Below are positions 53,894 through 63,771 of a stretch of 64,000 nucleotides of DNA, one piece after another (position 1 is the first letter of the stretch; every line of letters starts with the position of its first letter). The translations under genes were made by a program, and so were the position numbers. The stretch lies in contig NZ_JAZHRR010000001.1 of the NCBI RefSeq assembly GCF_036924515.1, positions 5,489,001 to 5,553,000 on the forward strand, written 5' to 3'. The notes under the pieces are model-generated. The model ran no database searches. It was not told the DNA's origin and saw only the letters and a list, made by a program, of their open reading frames with translations. The DNA is from Bradyrhizobium sp. AZCC 1610. GTDB taxonomy: Bacteria > Pseudomonadota > Alphaproteobacteria > Rhizobiales > Xanthobacteraceae.

Positions 53894-55441
53894 TTACATC
53901 TGCACTTCGATCAACCGCGGGCCCGGTTCGGCGATGGCTTCCGCCAGGGCCTTGTTGAAATCGTCGGCATTGGCGACCGCGCGACCCGGCACGCCCATGC
54001 CCTTGGCGAGCGCGACGAAGTCGAGGTCCGGGCGGTCGATCTTGAGCATGTCGAGCGCCCGCTGCCCTGGCTCGCCGGCGCCGACGCCGTCGAATTCGCC
54101 CCGCAGGATCTGATAGATCTTGTTGGCGAAGACGATCGTGACGACGTTGAGACCCTCGCGCGCCTGCGTCCACAGCGATTGCAGCGTGTACATCGCGCTG
54201 CCGTCGCCGACCATGCAGATCACCTTGCGGTCCGGGCACGCGACCGCGGCGCCGGTCGCGACCGGGGTCGAGAAGCCGATCGAGCCGCCCATGTTCTGCA
54301 ACCAGTCGTGCGGGGCGGCGGCCGCCGTCGGCGGAAAGAAGCCGCGGCCGGTGGTGACGGATTCATCGACCACGATGGCGTTTTCCGGGATCGCCATCGC
54401 AATCGCCTGCGCGATCGAGGCGTGCGTCAGCGCGCCGGTCGGCTTTGCGATTTCCACCAGCTTCTGCGGCGGCCGGTCGGCCGGCTGCGCGTGAAGCGCG
54501 CCGGCCAGCGCTTCCAGCGCGGCTACGGAATTTTCGGCGCCCGAGGTCATGCGATGCACTTCGCAGCCCTGGGGTTTGAGCATGCTCGGCTTGTTCGGAT
54601 AGGCGAAGAACGCCACTGGATCGTTGGCCTCGACCAGCACGATGTTCTTGAAATCCTTCAGGATCGGCAGCGCCTGCTCGATCACGTAAGGGATGCGGTC
54701 GATTGCGAACCGGCCCCTGCCGCGCGCCATCCGCGGATTGTAGGTCTGGCCCATTACCTTGCAGCCGGTCTTGCCCGCGATCTGGGCAGCCAGTGCCAGC
54801 CCGTGCTCGGTGAGCGCGCTGCCGGTCATCAGCAGCAGCGTCGACGCGCCGCCGTTGCGCAACACCTTGGCGGCATGGTCCACGGCCTGCGCGGAATAAT
54901 TGGCGCGCTGGCTTTCCACAGGCACCTGCGCAATGCCGTCGGCTTCGTTCCAGGCGGTATCGGCCGGCAGAATCAGCGTGGCGATCTGCGGCGGCGCGCT
55001 TTTCGCCGCGGCGATCGCGGCAGCGCCGTCGGCGGAAACGGATTTCGCATCCGGCGAGGTCCGCACCCAGGAAGACATCGGCCGCGCCAGCCCCTCGATA
55101 TCAGAGGTCAGCGGGGCGTTGTAGCCGATGTGGTAGGTCGCGTGCTGGCCGACGATGTTGACGATGCCGGAGTTGGCCTTCTTGGCGTTATGCAGATTGG
55201 CGAGGCCATTGGCGAGGCCGGGCCCGAGATGCAGCAGGGTCGACGCTGGCGTGCCCTTCATGCGGTAATAGCCGTCGGCGGCGCCTGTCACCACGCCCTC
55301 GAACAGGCCGAGCACGCAACGCATCCCCTCGACCCGGTCCAGTGCGGCGACGAAATGCATCTCCGAGGTGCCGGGATTGGTGAAGCAGACATCCACGCCG
55401 CCTGCGACCAATGTCCGCACCAGACTTTCCGCACCGTTCAT
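53894..55441 (-). CDS. Thiamine pyrophosphate enzyme, acetolactate synthase large subunit-like
   Basis: A 515-residue ThDP enzyme of the acetohydroxyacid synthase/benzoylformate decarboxylase group. N-domain with Glu in FEGVVTGAADGYYRM; middle (FAD/nucleotide-like) domain; C-domain with the ThDP motif GDGSAMYTLQSLWTQA...ANKIYQIL. It is shorter than true IlvB (about 570), and no IlvH is nearby, so biosynthesis of branched-chain amino acids is not proven. ATG 55441 with AAGGGG upstream. The reaction is uncertain. Confidence 0.88.
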   Translation of the reverse strand: MNGAESLVRTLVAGGVDVCFTNPGTSEMHFVAALDRVEGMRCVLGLFEGVVTGAADGYYRMKGTPASTLLHLGPGLANGLANLHNAKKANSGIVNIVGQHATYHIGYNAPLTSDIEGLARPMSSWVRTSPDAKSVSADGAAAIAAAKSAPPQIATLILPADTAWNEADGIAQVPVESQRANYSAQAVDHAAKVLRNGGASTLLLMTGSALTEHGLALAAQIAGKTGCKVMGQTYNPRMARGRGRFAIDRIPYVIEQALPILKDFKNIVLVEANDPVAFFAYPNKPSMLKPQGCEVHRMTSGAENSVAALEALAGALHAQPADRPPQKLVEIAKPTGALTHASIAQAIAMAIPENAIVVDESVTTGRGFFPPTAAAAPHDWLQNMGGSIGFSTPVATGAAVACPDRKVICMVGDGSAMYTLQSLWTQAREGLNVVTIVFANKIYQILRGEFDGVGAGEPGQRALDMLKIDRPDLDFVALAKGMGVPGRAVANADDFNKALAEAIAEPGPRLIEVQM

Positions 55442-55670
55442 GGTCTCGTTCCCCTTCGCGCTTCGTTCTTGAGAGCCGCTGACGATCAATCATTGTTCGC
55501 ACGTTTCGTCAAAGGTTTAGCGGCACAATGCAGCCATCGCCCAGGGCATGTTGTCTTTTTTTAACCGCGGTGTTTGAAAATGGCTGTGGTCACAGGCTCG
55601 TTGCTTGCACGATCGCCGCAATTATGGCCTGTCTCGACCTGCATACTCAGTTTTTTTCGCGAGGAAGAAA

Positions 55671-56261
55671 ATGACCCGGGCTTTTGCTTTGCTGTTTGTG
55701 GCGCTCACCGTGCTGGCGGGGGCCGGCCAGGCACAGGCCCAATTCTTCTTTGACGACACGCGCGACATCATGGGCGGCGGCCCCGGTTTCTTCCGACCCG
55801 GCATGCCCAGCGGAGCAAGCCCGATCCCGCGCACCACCGTGCACTTTGTCGGCCATTACGCGCCCGGGACAATTTTAATCGATACCGCGGAGCGCAGGCT
55901 CTACCTCGTGCTCGGCAACGGCCAGGCGATACGCTATGGCATTGGCGTCGGCCGGGACGGCTTCCGCTGGAGCGGAACCCACCGCATCACCGCCAAGAAG
56001 GAATGGCCGAGCTGGACGCCGCCGGCCCAGATGCTGCGGCGGCGACCGGATCTTCCGCGCCATATGTCCGGCGGCATCGACAATCCGCTCGGCGCGCGGG
56101 CGATGTATCTGGGATCGACGCTCTACCGCATCCACGGCTCCAACGAGCCCGAGACGATCGGACAGGCTGTGTCGTCCGGATGCTTCCGCATGACCAATGA
56201 AGACGTGACCGATCTCTATAGCCGCGTCCGCATCGGCACCCCGGTTGTCGTGAGAAACTAG
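55671..56261 (+). CDS. L,D-transpeptidase (YkuD family)
   Basis: A 196-residue secreted peptidoglycan cross-linking enzyme. Signal peptide about 1-24. YkuD motifs: GVGRDGFRWSGTHRITAKKEWPSWTPP, HGSN with His155, and SSGCFRM with catalytic Cys171. GAGGAAG precedes the ATG at 55671. It may make 3-3 cross-links or attach proteins to peptidoglycan. It stands alone. Confidence 0.88.
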   Translation: MTRAFALLFVALTVLAGAGQAQAQFFFDDTRDIMGGGPGFFRPGMPSGASPIPRTTVHFVGHYAPGTILIDTAERRLYLVLGNGQAIRYGIGVGRDGFRWSGTHRITAKKEWPSWTPPAQMLRRRPDLPRHMSGGIDNPLGARAMYLGSTLYRIHGSNEPETIGQAVSSGCFRMTNEDVTDLYSRVRIGTPVVVRN

Positions 56262-56351
56262 GCTGGAACTTGGCGCGGCGATGCGCGCAAGCGCGTAATC
56301 CCCGCCTTTCAAGCCTTGCACGCGCGTGCCGATTGCGGCAGCGTCGTTTGA

Positions 56352-57161
56352 ATGCACACGCCTCACCGATCCCTTTACCTGCAGACGTTAGCGGCGGCCT
56401 TGGGCGCCGTCGCGCTCGGCGAAATCCTGGTGCCGTGCACGGCTTTCGCCGACATCCCGGCAATCGCGCAGCGTCAGCGCGCCGAGAAAAAGATCTTCAC
56501 CGACAGCGAGATCGTCGAAGGCTTTCTGAAGATCGCGTTCGGCGCGGAATATCATCTCGCCGGCCGCGTCGACCGCATCCGCAAATATGACGGGCCGGTG
56601 CGGGTGTTTGCCGACGGCAGCCGCGCCGACCGCAAGGCGCAGCTCGCGAAAATCGTGGCCGACATCGCCGCCCGCGTTCAGCATCTCGACATCGCCATGA
56701 CCGGCAGCCTCGAAGACGCCAATGTGCAGGTCAAGCTGGTGCGCGACCGCGACCTCCAGCGCACCATCACGACCTTCTACGGCAGCGATCGGGCCAAAGA
56801 GATTCGCTCCTCGCTCGACCCGCAATGCCTGTCGGGCTTCCGCAAGAACGAGAAGTTCGAAATCGAGCATTCCGACGTGATCCTCACCGTCGACAATGGT
56901 GACTTCGTCTTCTTCGATTGCGCCTATGAGGAATTGCTGCAATCGCTGGGACCGATCAACGATACCGCGAGCGTGCGCTGGACCATGTTCAACGACAACG
57001 TCTCGATGGGCTATTTCGACGTCTACGACCAGTATCTCCTGAACCTTCTCTATGATCCCCGGATCAAGCCCGGCATGACCGTGCTGGAGGTCAAGGCGCT
57101 GCTGCCGGACGTGCTGGCCGACGTGCGCGCCTGGGTGCGCAAGGTCAACAACCTGCCGTAA
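56352..57161 (+). CDS. DUF2927 family exported protein
   Basis: A 269-residue protein with a signal peptide (about 1-33), then a DUF2927 domain: FTDSEIVEGFLKIAFGAEYHLAGRVDRIRKYDGPVRVF and, near the end, ASVRWTMFNDNVSMGYFDVYDQYLLNLLYDPRIKPGMT. Function unknown; some relatives resemble peptidases. It lies 90 bases after the L,D-transpeptidase. Confidence 0.8.
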   Translation: MHTPHRSLYLQTLAAALGAVALGEILVPCTAFADIPAIAQRQRAEKKIFTDSEIVEGFLKIAFGAEYHLAGRVDRIRKYDGPVRVFADGSRADRKAQLAKIVADIAARVQHLDIAMTGSLEDANVQVKLVRDRDLQRTITTFYGSDRAKEIRSSLDPQCLSGFRKNEKFEIEHSDVILTVDNGDFVFFDCAYEELLQSLGPINDTASVRWTMFNDNVSMGYFDVYDQYLLNLLYDPRIKPGMTVLEVKALLPDVLADVRAWVRKVNNLP

Positions 57162-57236
57162 GTGACGGCCTCCGGTCAGCCGCCAACGCGGAGATTCATC
57201 GCGAGGTGAACGCATGAGCAATCCGCCGGCCTCACC

Positions 57237-57319
57237 CCGTCATTGCGAGCGAAGCGAAGCAATCCATCTGTCCGCGTACGACGTAACAATGGATTGCTTC
57301 GCTTCGCTCGCAATGACGG
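57237..57319. repeat. Dispersed palindromic repeat, family C
   Basis: CCGTCATTGCGAGCGAAGCG ... CGCTTCGCTCGCAATGACGG is a near-perfect inverted repeat of about 35-base arms with inner AATCCAT/ATGGATT. It fills the gap between DUF2927 and the LysR gene. Confidence 0.65.
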
Positions 57320-57490
57320 CGGAGAATCGGCGGCAGCCGGAACCCCTCGCGCGGCGGTTGAAGGACCCCGCCGGCCCTCGCATCCGCCTTTTTCCAATGA
57401 CAACGCAAAGTTTTGTGGACGAAAGATTGTGACTTCCGGGAGCAAATCCTATCTAATGAGGTCTATGGGCGCTCCCTATAAGTTTTCCAA

Positions 57491-58489
57491 ATGAACGACC
57501 TGCCGCGTATCCAGGCCTTGCGCTGCTTCATCACCGTGGCCCGCGAAGGCACGGTTTCGCGCGCGGCCATCTTGCTGCACCTGACCCAGCCTGCTGTCAG
57601 CCTGCAATTGAAGGGGCTGGAGGAAAGCACCGGCTTGCAGCTTTTCAACCGGACGCCGGGCGGCTTTACCCTGACGGAAGCGGGCGCGACCTTGCTGCCG
57701 CTGGCGCACCGGACGGTATCGGCCTCGGCGGATTTCAGGACGGCGGCGGATTCCTTGCGGGAGTCGCTGCGGGCAACGCTGCGTGTCGGCACGATCCTGG
57801 ATCCCGAATCGATCCGGCTGGGCCCGTTCGTGCGAAGCCTCGCCACTTCCTCGAAGAAGACCGAAGTCTTCCTCCGCTACGGCCTGAGCGACGACGTGCT
57901 GGCGCAGATCGGCAGAGGCGAGCTCGATGTCGGATACTATATCGATGCCACGCCCCCCGAATGCCTTGCGTCGGGGATGCTGCTCGAACGCACCATCGAC
58001 GATGGAAAATTCCAGCTCACGGCGCTGGTGCGCTACGACTACCGTGTGATCGCCCCGCGCGAATGGAGCGACAAGGTGCTGGGGAGGGATTGGGCCGACC
58101 TCGCCGGCCTGCCCTGGATCGCGACGCCGCATGCCTCGGTGCATCGGCGGCTGATCGACGACATCTTCCGGCCAATAGGGTCATCACCGAAGCGCGTCGC
58201 CTTCGCCGATCATGAAGACGCCATGATCGAGTTCGTCGAAGCCGGCAACGGCCTCAGCCTCGCCCGCGACTGCGTGCTCGACCGCATCACGCGCCAACGA
58301 AATTTCGTGATTGCCGACAAGGTGGCGCTGACCTGCGACCTCAGCTTCGCCTGTTTGACGTCGCGGCGTCGCGAGCCGATCATCTCGCAGGCCTTTTCGG
58401 CCATGCAGGCGGTGTGGGAGCCGAAGCCGGGCGGCGCAGCGCCGGCGCCGATCGAAGCGGCACGGTCGCGGAAAAGCGCCCGGAGGTAG
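57491..58489 (+). CDS. LysR-family transcriptional regulator
   Basis: A 332-residue regulator. HTH at the N-terminus: RIQALRCFITVAREGTVSRAAILLHLTQPAVSLQLKGLEESTG, and an effector domain of about 240 residues. The C-terminal tail (about 310-332) is Pro/Ala-rich. It is convergent with the M48 gene. No divergent target gene is visible, since upstream is a repeat. Confidence 0.88.
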   Translation: MNDLPRIQALRCFITVAREGTVSRAAILLHLTQPAVSLQLKGLEESTGLQLFNRTPGGFTLTEAGATLLPLAHRTVSASADFRTAADSLRESLRATLRVGTILDPESIRLGPFVRSLATSSKKTEVFLRYGLSDDVLAQIGRGELDVGYYIDATPPECLASGMLLERTIDDGKFQLTALVRYDYRVIAPREWSDKVLGRDWADLAGLPWIATPHASVHRRLIDDIFRPIGSSPKRVAFADHEDAMIEFVEAGNGLSLARDCVLDRITRQRNFVIADKVALTCDLSFACLTSRRREPIISQAFSAMQAVWEPKPGGAAPAPIEAARSRKSARR

Positions 58490-58499
58490 CCCGATTGGC

Positions 58500-59673
58500 T
58501 CAAATTTTGGCCGGGGCAGACTTGCCCGGGCCAGACTTGCCCGGCTCAGACTTGCCCGGCTCAGACTTGCCATTGCAGATCGATTTCAGCGATCGCCATT
58601 CCTCTGATGTCAGCAGCGGCGGCCCGCTGGCTGACCGGTCTTCCCGGCTCATCCGCGCCAACCGGTCCTCGCTGAGGGGATGGGTGGAGATGATCGAGAG
58701 CCCCTTGCCCTCCTTTCCGGTGACCCGAAGCAGCAATTCCCCGGTCGGCTTCGCCGGCCGGCCCAGCCGGTGCATGACGTCGATTGCAAAACCGTCGGCA
58801 TTGGTCTCGGCCTCGCGCGAATGCGACGACGTCACCAGCGTGCGCGAGCCGAAGATCAGCGCGCTGGGGCCGGTGATGTCGCCGAACAGCAGTCCGATCA
58901 GGAACGACGTACTGCCGTCACGGATCAGTCCGCGCATGCTGTCGCGATGCTTGAGATGGCCGAGTTCATGGGCCAGCACGCCCGCGATTTCGTCGGCGTT
59001 CTCGGCCTTCGCCAGCAATCCGTTGAACAGATAGACCCTGCCGCCCGGCAGCGCGAAGGCATTGGGAATCGAACTCGACAGCACGCCCGACTGCACCGAG
59101 GTGTCGAAGCCCGCGGATGCGCGAATCGCGGTGACGAGCTTGACGAAGGCCTTCTGCCCGGCGGCGTTGTCGCAAACCTTGGCATCGAACATCGTCTTGA
59201 TCTGACTGTCCGCGACGTCGCCGAGCCGCCGTTCGAACGCTTCGGGCACCAGCGGCGCGAGGCGATCGGCGATCAGCGGAAGTCCGAACAGCACCACGGC
59301 AACGATCGAAACCGCGGCCGCGAGCGACCAGCCGACAATGACGGCAACGCCGCGGCGGCCGGGCGTGTTGTCATCCAATTTGGCGCAGCGTGAGACCAGC
59401 TCGGCCGCAAGTGCGTTGTCGCGAACCTCCAGCCGCGCCAGCGCAGGCGCGCTCTGGCAGCCGAGGCGCAGCATGCCCGAAGGGCTGTCGGCGCGGCGGA
59501 TGTCGGCATAGTCCCAACACAGCCAGCTTCTGTTCGTGTTCGATGATTTCGAGCCGGTCGGAAAATTGGAGCGTAACCGCGCGGCGCCGGCTCGACGCCC
59601 CGTCGAAATAGGTCGCCGCATTGGCCGGCGGCGTTTTCGAAATCTCTGGCGCGTCGCTATCCATGGTCATCAC
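58500..59673 (-). pseudogene. M48-family membrane metalloprotease, interrupted by a +1 frameshift
   Basis: A zinc metalloprotease (about 390 residues if joined). N-terminal part in the first frame (MTMDSDAPEISKTPPANAA, RAVTLQFSDRLEIIEHEQKLAV) switches at about 59516 to WDYADIRRADSPSG, as expected for relatives. Then a membrane helix (about residues 90-115), the catalytic VLAHELGHLKHRD, and a closing tail of KSEPG-type repeats. One extra T at 59516-59517 explains it. It lies four bases after the DUF898 gene. Confidence 0.8.
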
Positions 59674-59676
59674 GCT

Positions 59677-60834
59677 CTAGAATCCGCCGACATCGAGACC
59701 GTCGGCAAACCCCTCGCCGAGCGCGTTGGCCAGGTCGCCCCGCGCCGCGACGTTGGCGGCGGCCTCGAGGCCGCTGATATTGACCGAGCCCAGCACGATC
59801 ACCCAGAGATCGCGCGTCAGATAGACCCGGATCACGACGTTGAGCGCCAGTGCCAATACCAAATAGCCCAGACCAGTCAGCACCAGCAGCGGAATGCTCC
59901 TCATCAATTCCGGCGTCTTGAAAAACTCCGTCAATCCCGCGCCGCTCATGCTGGCGACCAGCACCGCGCACAGGGCCAGATAGACCGCGAAGACTAGTCC
60001 AAGCAGGGCCATCCAGCCGATCACTTTCCAGTACAGCCCGATCAATGCGCTCTTCGGCAACGACGATTCCAGCCGCACGCCGCCGAACCGGACGCCGGAC
60101 AGCCACCAGCGCCATTCGATGGCCTTGTAGCCTGCGTAAATGAAGGGGGCGATCGGACTTACATAGAGTGCGATCGGCGTCAGCAGCCACAGCCACCAGC
60201 CGCGCTTGAAGAACTCCCAGCCGCGCCCCTCAAAACTGCCCTGCAGGTCGCCGTAATGGGAATGGTGCATCTTGTAGCGTTCGAGCGCCGCGGCCCGCCA
60301 TGGCAGCACCAGTCCGAGCGTGAGGATCATCAGCACACCCCACAGCGACGCCTGCAAGGCATAGATCCAGCCCGAGCCGGTCATCCAGAAGCGCACACCG
60401 CGCCATACCGTTCGCGTCATCCGGTACCGCCGCGCGCGGTAGATCGCGAACTGCCCGAACAGATAGAAGAAGGCGATCAGGGGAATGCTGGCGAACGCCT
60501 GATAGTGCTCGGCCTCGAGACCGATCAGAAAATAACCGAGATAGATCGGCACCAGGATCGCGAGCGCGACCAGAAATCCGATCAGCAACTCCTTGCCGCG
60601 GCCGGTATATTCGGCGGCATCGCCATCGACCAATGTGTTGGACCAGAGATGGCGGCGAATGTCGGTGAGGAGCCAGAATCGATAGAAGCCGAGGGTGACC
60701 AGTTCCAGAGCGGCGCCGCGCTTGGCCAGATCAAAGAATTCGCCGCGGCCGCCGGAAAACGCCACCGGCATCGGCGGCGGCACGGGCGAAGGCGGCGGTG
60801 GCAGCACCTGCGGGGGCCAGCTCATCTGGTTCAT
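59677..60834 (-). CDS. DUF898 family membrane protein (YjgN-like)
   Basis: A 385-residue inner-membrane protein. A Pro-rich N-tail (MSWPPQVLPPPPSPVPPPMP) precedes an amphipathic DUF898 segment (GGRGEFFDLAKRGAALELVTLGFYRFWLLTDIRR), then about six helices with repeated FW/RYRMTRTVWRGVRF motifs. The gene overlaps nearly with the M48 gene, so the pair is one operon. Function unknown. Confidence 0.85.
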   Translation of the reverse strand: MNQMSWPPQVLPPPPSPVPPPMPVAFSGGRGEFFDLAKRGAALELVTLGFYRFWLLTDIRRHLWSNTLVDGDAAEYTGRGKELLIGFLVALAILVPIYLGYFLIGLEAEHYQAFASIPLIAFFYLFGQFAIYRARRYRMTRTVWRGVRFWMTGSGWIYALQASLWGVLMILTLGLVLPWRAAALERYKMHHSHYGDLQGSFEGRGWEFFKRGWWLWLLTPIALYVSPIAPFIYAGYKAIEWRWWLSGVRFGGVRLESSLPKSALIGLYWKVIGWMALLGLVFAVYLALCAVLVASMSGAGLTEFFKTPELMRSIPLLVLTGLGYLVLALALNVVIRVYLTRDLWVIVLGSVNISGLEAAANVAARGDLANALGEGFADGLDVGGF

Positions 60835-60914
60835 GGTTCAACTCCAGCGCGAACGGTAGCGGATCAAACCACAAATCTGTCGGCCGTTGTGTGACCCAAG
60901 TCCCACACGCGAAA

Positions 60915-61074
60915 CGTTTTCGAGCGAAGCATGCCCTCAGACTCGATCCGGGGGTGGATACCGGTTCGCATAGCAATCAAGCTTGCGCGGATTGCGTAGA
61001 CTTATCTGCGGTAGAGAACGCGTCAAACCAGAATCTAGAGCTTCGGTTCTGATTCAATCAGAACCGACGCTCTA
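60915..61074. repeat. Dispersed repeat E, with palindromic core overlapping the ivd stop codon
   Basis: ACGTTTTCGAGCGAAGCA, GTGGATACCGGTTCGCA and GAACGCGTCAAACCAGAAT match pieces at 10960. The core TAGAGCTTCGGTTCTGATT / AATCAGAACCGACGCTCTA (61036-61074) is inverted. The stop of the isovaleryl-CoA dehydrogenase gene (61072-61074) lies inside its right arm. Confidence 0.55.
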
Positions 61075-62244
61075 TGCCGATTTTTCGAACAATTCCCGCC
61101 CGATCAGCATGCGGCGGATTTCGCTGGTGCCGGCGCCGATCTCGTAGAGCTTGGCGTCGCGCAGCAGCCGCCCGGTCGGGTAGTCGTTGATGTAGCCGTT
61201 GCCGCCGAGCAACTGGATGGCGTCGAGCGCGCATTGGGTGGCTTTTTCCGCCGCGTGGAGGATCGCGCCGGCCGCGTCCTCCCGCGTGGTCTCGCCGCGG
61301 TCGCAAGCCTTTGCCACCGCATACACATAGGCCCGCGAGGCGTTCATCGTGGTGTACATGTCCGCGATCTTGCCCTGCACCAGCTGGAAGCTGCCGATCG
61401 GCTCGCCGAACTGCTTGCGCTCGTGCACGTAGGGCAGCACGACGTCCATGCAGGCCTGCATGATGCCGATGGGACCAGCCGCCAGCACCGCGCGCTCGTA
61501 ATCGAGGCCGGACATCAGCACGTTGACGCCGCGGCCGACCTCGCTCAGCACGTTCTCCTCCGGGACCTCGCAATCCTCGAATACCAGTTCGCAGGTGTCG
61601 GAGCCGCGCATGCCGAGCTTGTCGAGTTTCTGCGCGGTGGAAAATCCCTTCATGCCCTTTTCGATGATGAAGGCGGTCATGCCGCGCGGACCGGCCTCGA
61701 GATCGGTCTTGGCGTAGACCACCAGCGTATCAGCCACCGGGCCGTTGGTGATCCACATCTTGTTGCCGTTCAGCACAAAGCGGTCGCCCTTTTTGTCGGC
61801 GCGGGTCTTCATCGACACCACGTCACTGCCGGCGCCCGGCTCGGACATCGCCAGCGAACCGACATGCTCGCCCGAGATCAGTTTTGGCAGGTATTTGCGC
61901 TTCTGTGTTTCGTTGCCGTTGCGGCGGATCTGGTTGACGCAGAGGTTGGAATGGGCGCCGTAGGACAGCCCGACTGAAGCCGACGCGCGCGATATTTCCT
62001 CGACCGCAATGCAGTGTTCGAGATAGCCCAAGCCGGTGCCGCCATACTCCTCCTCGACGGTGATGCCGTGCAGGCCGAGCGATCCTATTTTCGGCCAGAG
62101 GTCGCGCGGGAACTGATTGCTGCGGTCGATTTCGGCGGCGCGCGGCGCGATTTCGTTTTGTGAAAAGGCATGCACCGTCTCGCGGATGGCATCCGCGGTC
62201 TCGCCGAGATCGAAGTTAAACATCCGAAATGCGTTGGGAATCAT
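61072..62244 (-). CDS. ivd: Isovaleryl-CoA dehydrogenase
   Basis: A flavoenzyme of leucine catabolism, 390 residues. Acyl-CoA dehydrogenase motifs: [18 protein letters not shown] (FAD/substrate), [24 protein letters not shown] at the end, and the catalytic Glu250 in [14 protein letters not shown], the position used by isovaleryl-CoA dehydrogenase rather than the later Glu of short-chain enzymes. GGGAGG precedes ATG 62244. Related methylcrotonyl-CoA carboxylase genes are not in view. Confidence 0.92.
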   Translation of the reverse strand: MIPNAFRMFNFDLGETADAIRETVHAFSQNEIAPRAAEIDRSNQFPRDLWPKIGSLGLHGITVEEEYGGTGLGYLEHCIAVEEISRASASVGLSYGAHSNLCVNQIRRNGNETQKRKYLPKLISGEHVGSLAMSEPGAGSDVVSMKTRADKKGDRFVLNGNKMWITNGPVADTLVVYAKTDLEAGPRGMTAFIIEKGMKGFSTAQKLDKLGMRGSDTCELVFEDCEVPEENVLSEVGRGVNVLMSGLDYERAVLAAGPIGIMQACMDVVLPYVHERKQFGEPIGSFQLVQGKIADMYTTMNASRAYVYAVAKACDRGETTREDAAGAILHAAEKATQCALDAIQLLGGNGYINDYPTGRLLRDAKLYEIGAGTSEIRRMLIGRELFEKSA

Positions 62245-62466
62245 GGCCGCCTCCCGGCGAATTAAACGTTGTTTCAAACAGGCTTAATCTTAGAGGATAC
62301 GCTTGTCACGCGGCGAAATGCGCCGGTTAGCCCAAGGCCGGGCGGCGGTGTCGATGCGGCCAAATGCACCCAACTCGTCCTTGCGCCGGCGCACGGCTCG
62401 GGATGTAATAGGGTAAAACATCGCCCCTCCGGCATGCTTCGGCGGGGAACAGTCAGGGAGGTGCTC

Positions 62467-63738
62467 ATGCACGGAACCATCGATCTCGCCGGAGATTCCC
62501 ATCTGCGCGCCGCGCTCGAAAGGGCTCAGTCGATTCCGCTCGATGATTTCGACGTCAGCAATCCCGAACTGTTCAAGACCGATACGTTCTGGCCGTATTT
62601 CGACCGGCTGCGCCGGGAAGACCCGGTCCACTACTGCAAGGACAGCATGTTCGGGCCATATTGGTCGGTGACCAAATACAACGACATCATGGACATCGAG
62701 ACCAACCATGCGGTGTTCTCGTCGGCGGCTTCGCTGGGCGGCATCACCATCCGCGACATCGCGCCGGACCTGCGCCGCGAGAGCTTTATCGCCATGGACC
62801 AGCCGCGCCACTCCGCGCAGCGCAAGACAGTGGCGCCGATGTTCACGCCGACGCATCTCGATCAGCTCGCGATCAACATCCGCAAGCGTTCGGCCGAATG
62901 CCTCGACAACCTTCCGAAGGGCGATGTGTTCGACTGGGTCGACCAGGTTTCGATCGAACTCACTACGCAGATGCTCGCCGTGCTGTTCGACTTCCCCTGG
63001 GAAGACCGCCGCAAGCTGACGCGCTGGTCCGACGTCGCGACCACCCTTCCCGGCCCCGGCGGCCTCGTCGCGTCAGAGGAAGAGCGCCAGGTCGAGTTGA
63101 TGGAATGCGCGACCTATTTCGCCCGCCTCTGGAAGGAGCGCATCAGCCAGCCGCCGAAGAGCGACCTGCTCTCGATGATGGCGCATGGCGACGCCACCCG
63201 CGACATGGACCCGAACAACTTCCTCGGCAATCTGATCCTGTTGATCGTGGGCGGCAACGACACCACCCGCAACACGCTGTCAGGCAGCATCTACGCGCTG
63301 AACAAGAATCCGGATCAGTACCGCAAGCTGCGCAACAATCCGGACCTGATCGACAGTTTCGTCCCCGAGGTAATCCGCTGGCAGACGCCGCTGGCGCATA
63401 TGCGCCGTACCGCGCTCGAAGACATCGAGTTCCGCGGCAAACAGATCAAGAAGGGTGACAAGGTCGTGATGTGGTACGTTTCGGGCAACCGCGACGAGGA
63501 CGTGATCGAACGACCCTACGACTTCATCATCGACCGCGCCCGGCCGCGCACCCACGTTTCGTTCGGCTTCGGCATCCACCGTTGCGTCGGAATTCGGCTG
63601 GCAGAACTGCAACTCAAGATTATCTGGGAAGAAATCCTCAAGCGATTCGAGAATATTGAGGTGGTCGGCGAACCCAAGCGGGTGTATTCGAGTTTTGTCA
63701 AAGGCTACGAGACCTTGCCGGTCCGGATCGCCGGCTAA
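62467..63738 (+). CDS. Cytochrome P450 (CYP153-like)
   Basis: A 423-residue soluble bacterial P450. I-helix GGNDTTRN (about 262-269), ExxR in EVIRWQ, and the heme loop FGFGIHRCVGIR with Cys373 as heme ligand. The GNDTTRN and HVSFGFGIHRC segments recall CYP153 alkane hydroxylases, but chain-terminal oxidation is not proven. CAGGGAGG precedes the ATG. A second P450 follows 33 bases later. Confidence 0.93.
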   Translation: MHGTIDLAGDSHLRAALERAQSIPLDDFDVSNPELFKTDTFWPYFDRLRREDPVHYCKDSMFGPYWSVTKYNDIMDIETNHAVFSSAASLGGITIRDIAPDLRRESFIAMDQPRHSAQRKTVAPMFTPTHLDQLAINIRKRSAECLDNLPKGDVFDWVDQVSIELTTQMLAVLFDFPWEDRRKLTRWSDVATTLPGPGGLVASEEERQVELMECATYFARLWKERISQPPKSDLLSMMAHGDATRDMDPNNFLGNLILLIVGGNDTTRNTLSGSIYALNKNPDQYRKLRNNPDLIDSFVPEVIRWQTPLAHMRRTALEDIEFRGKQIKKGDKVVMWYVSGNRDEDVIERPYDFIIDRARPRTHVSFGFGIHRCVGIRLAELQLKIIWEEILKRFENIEVVGEPKRVYSSFVKGYETLPVRIAG

Positions 63739-63771
63739 ACAGTTGAGCCCTATCACCTGGGATGATCGAAA

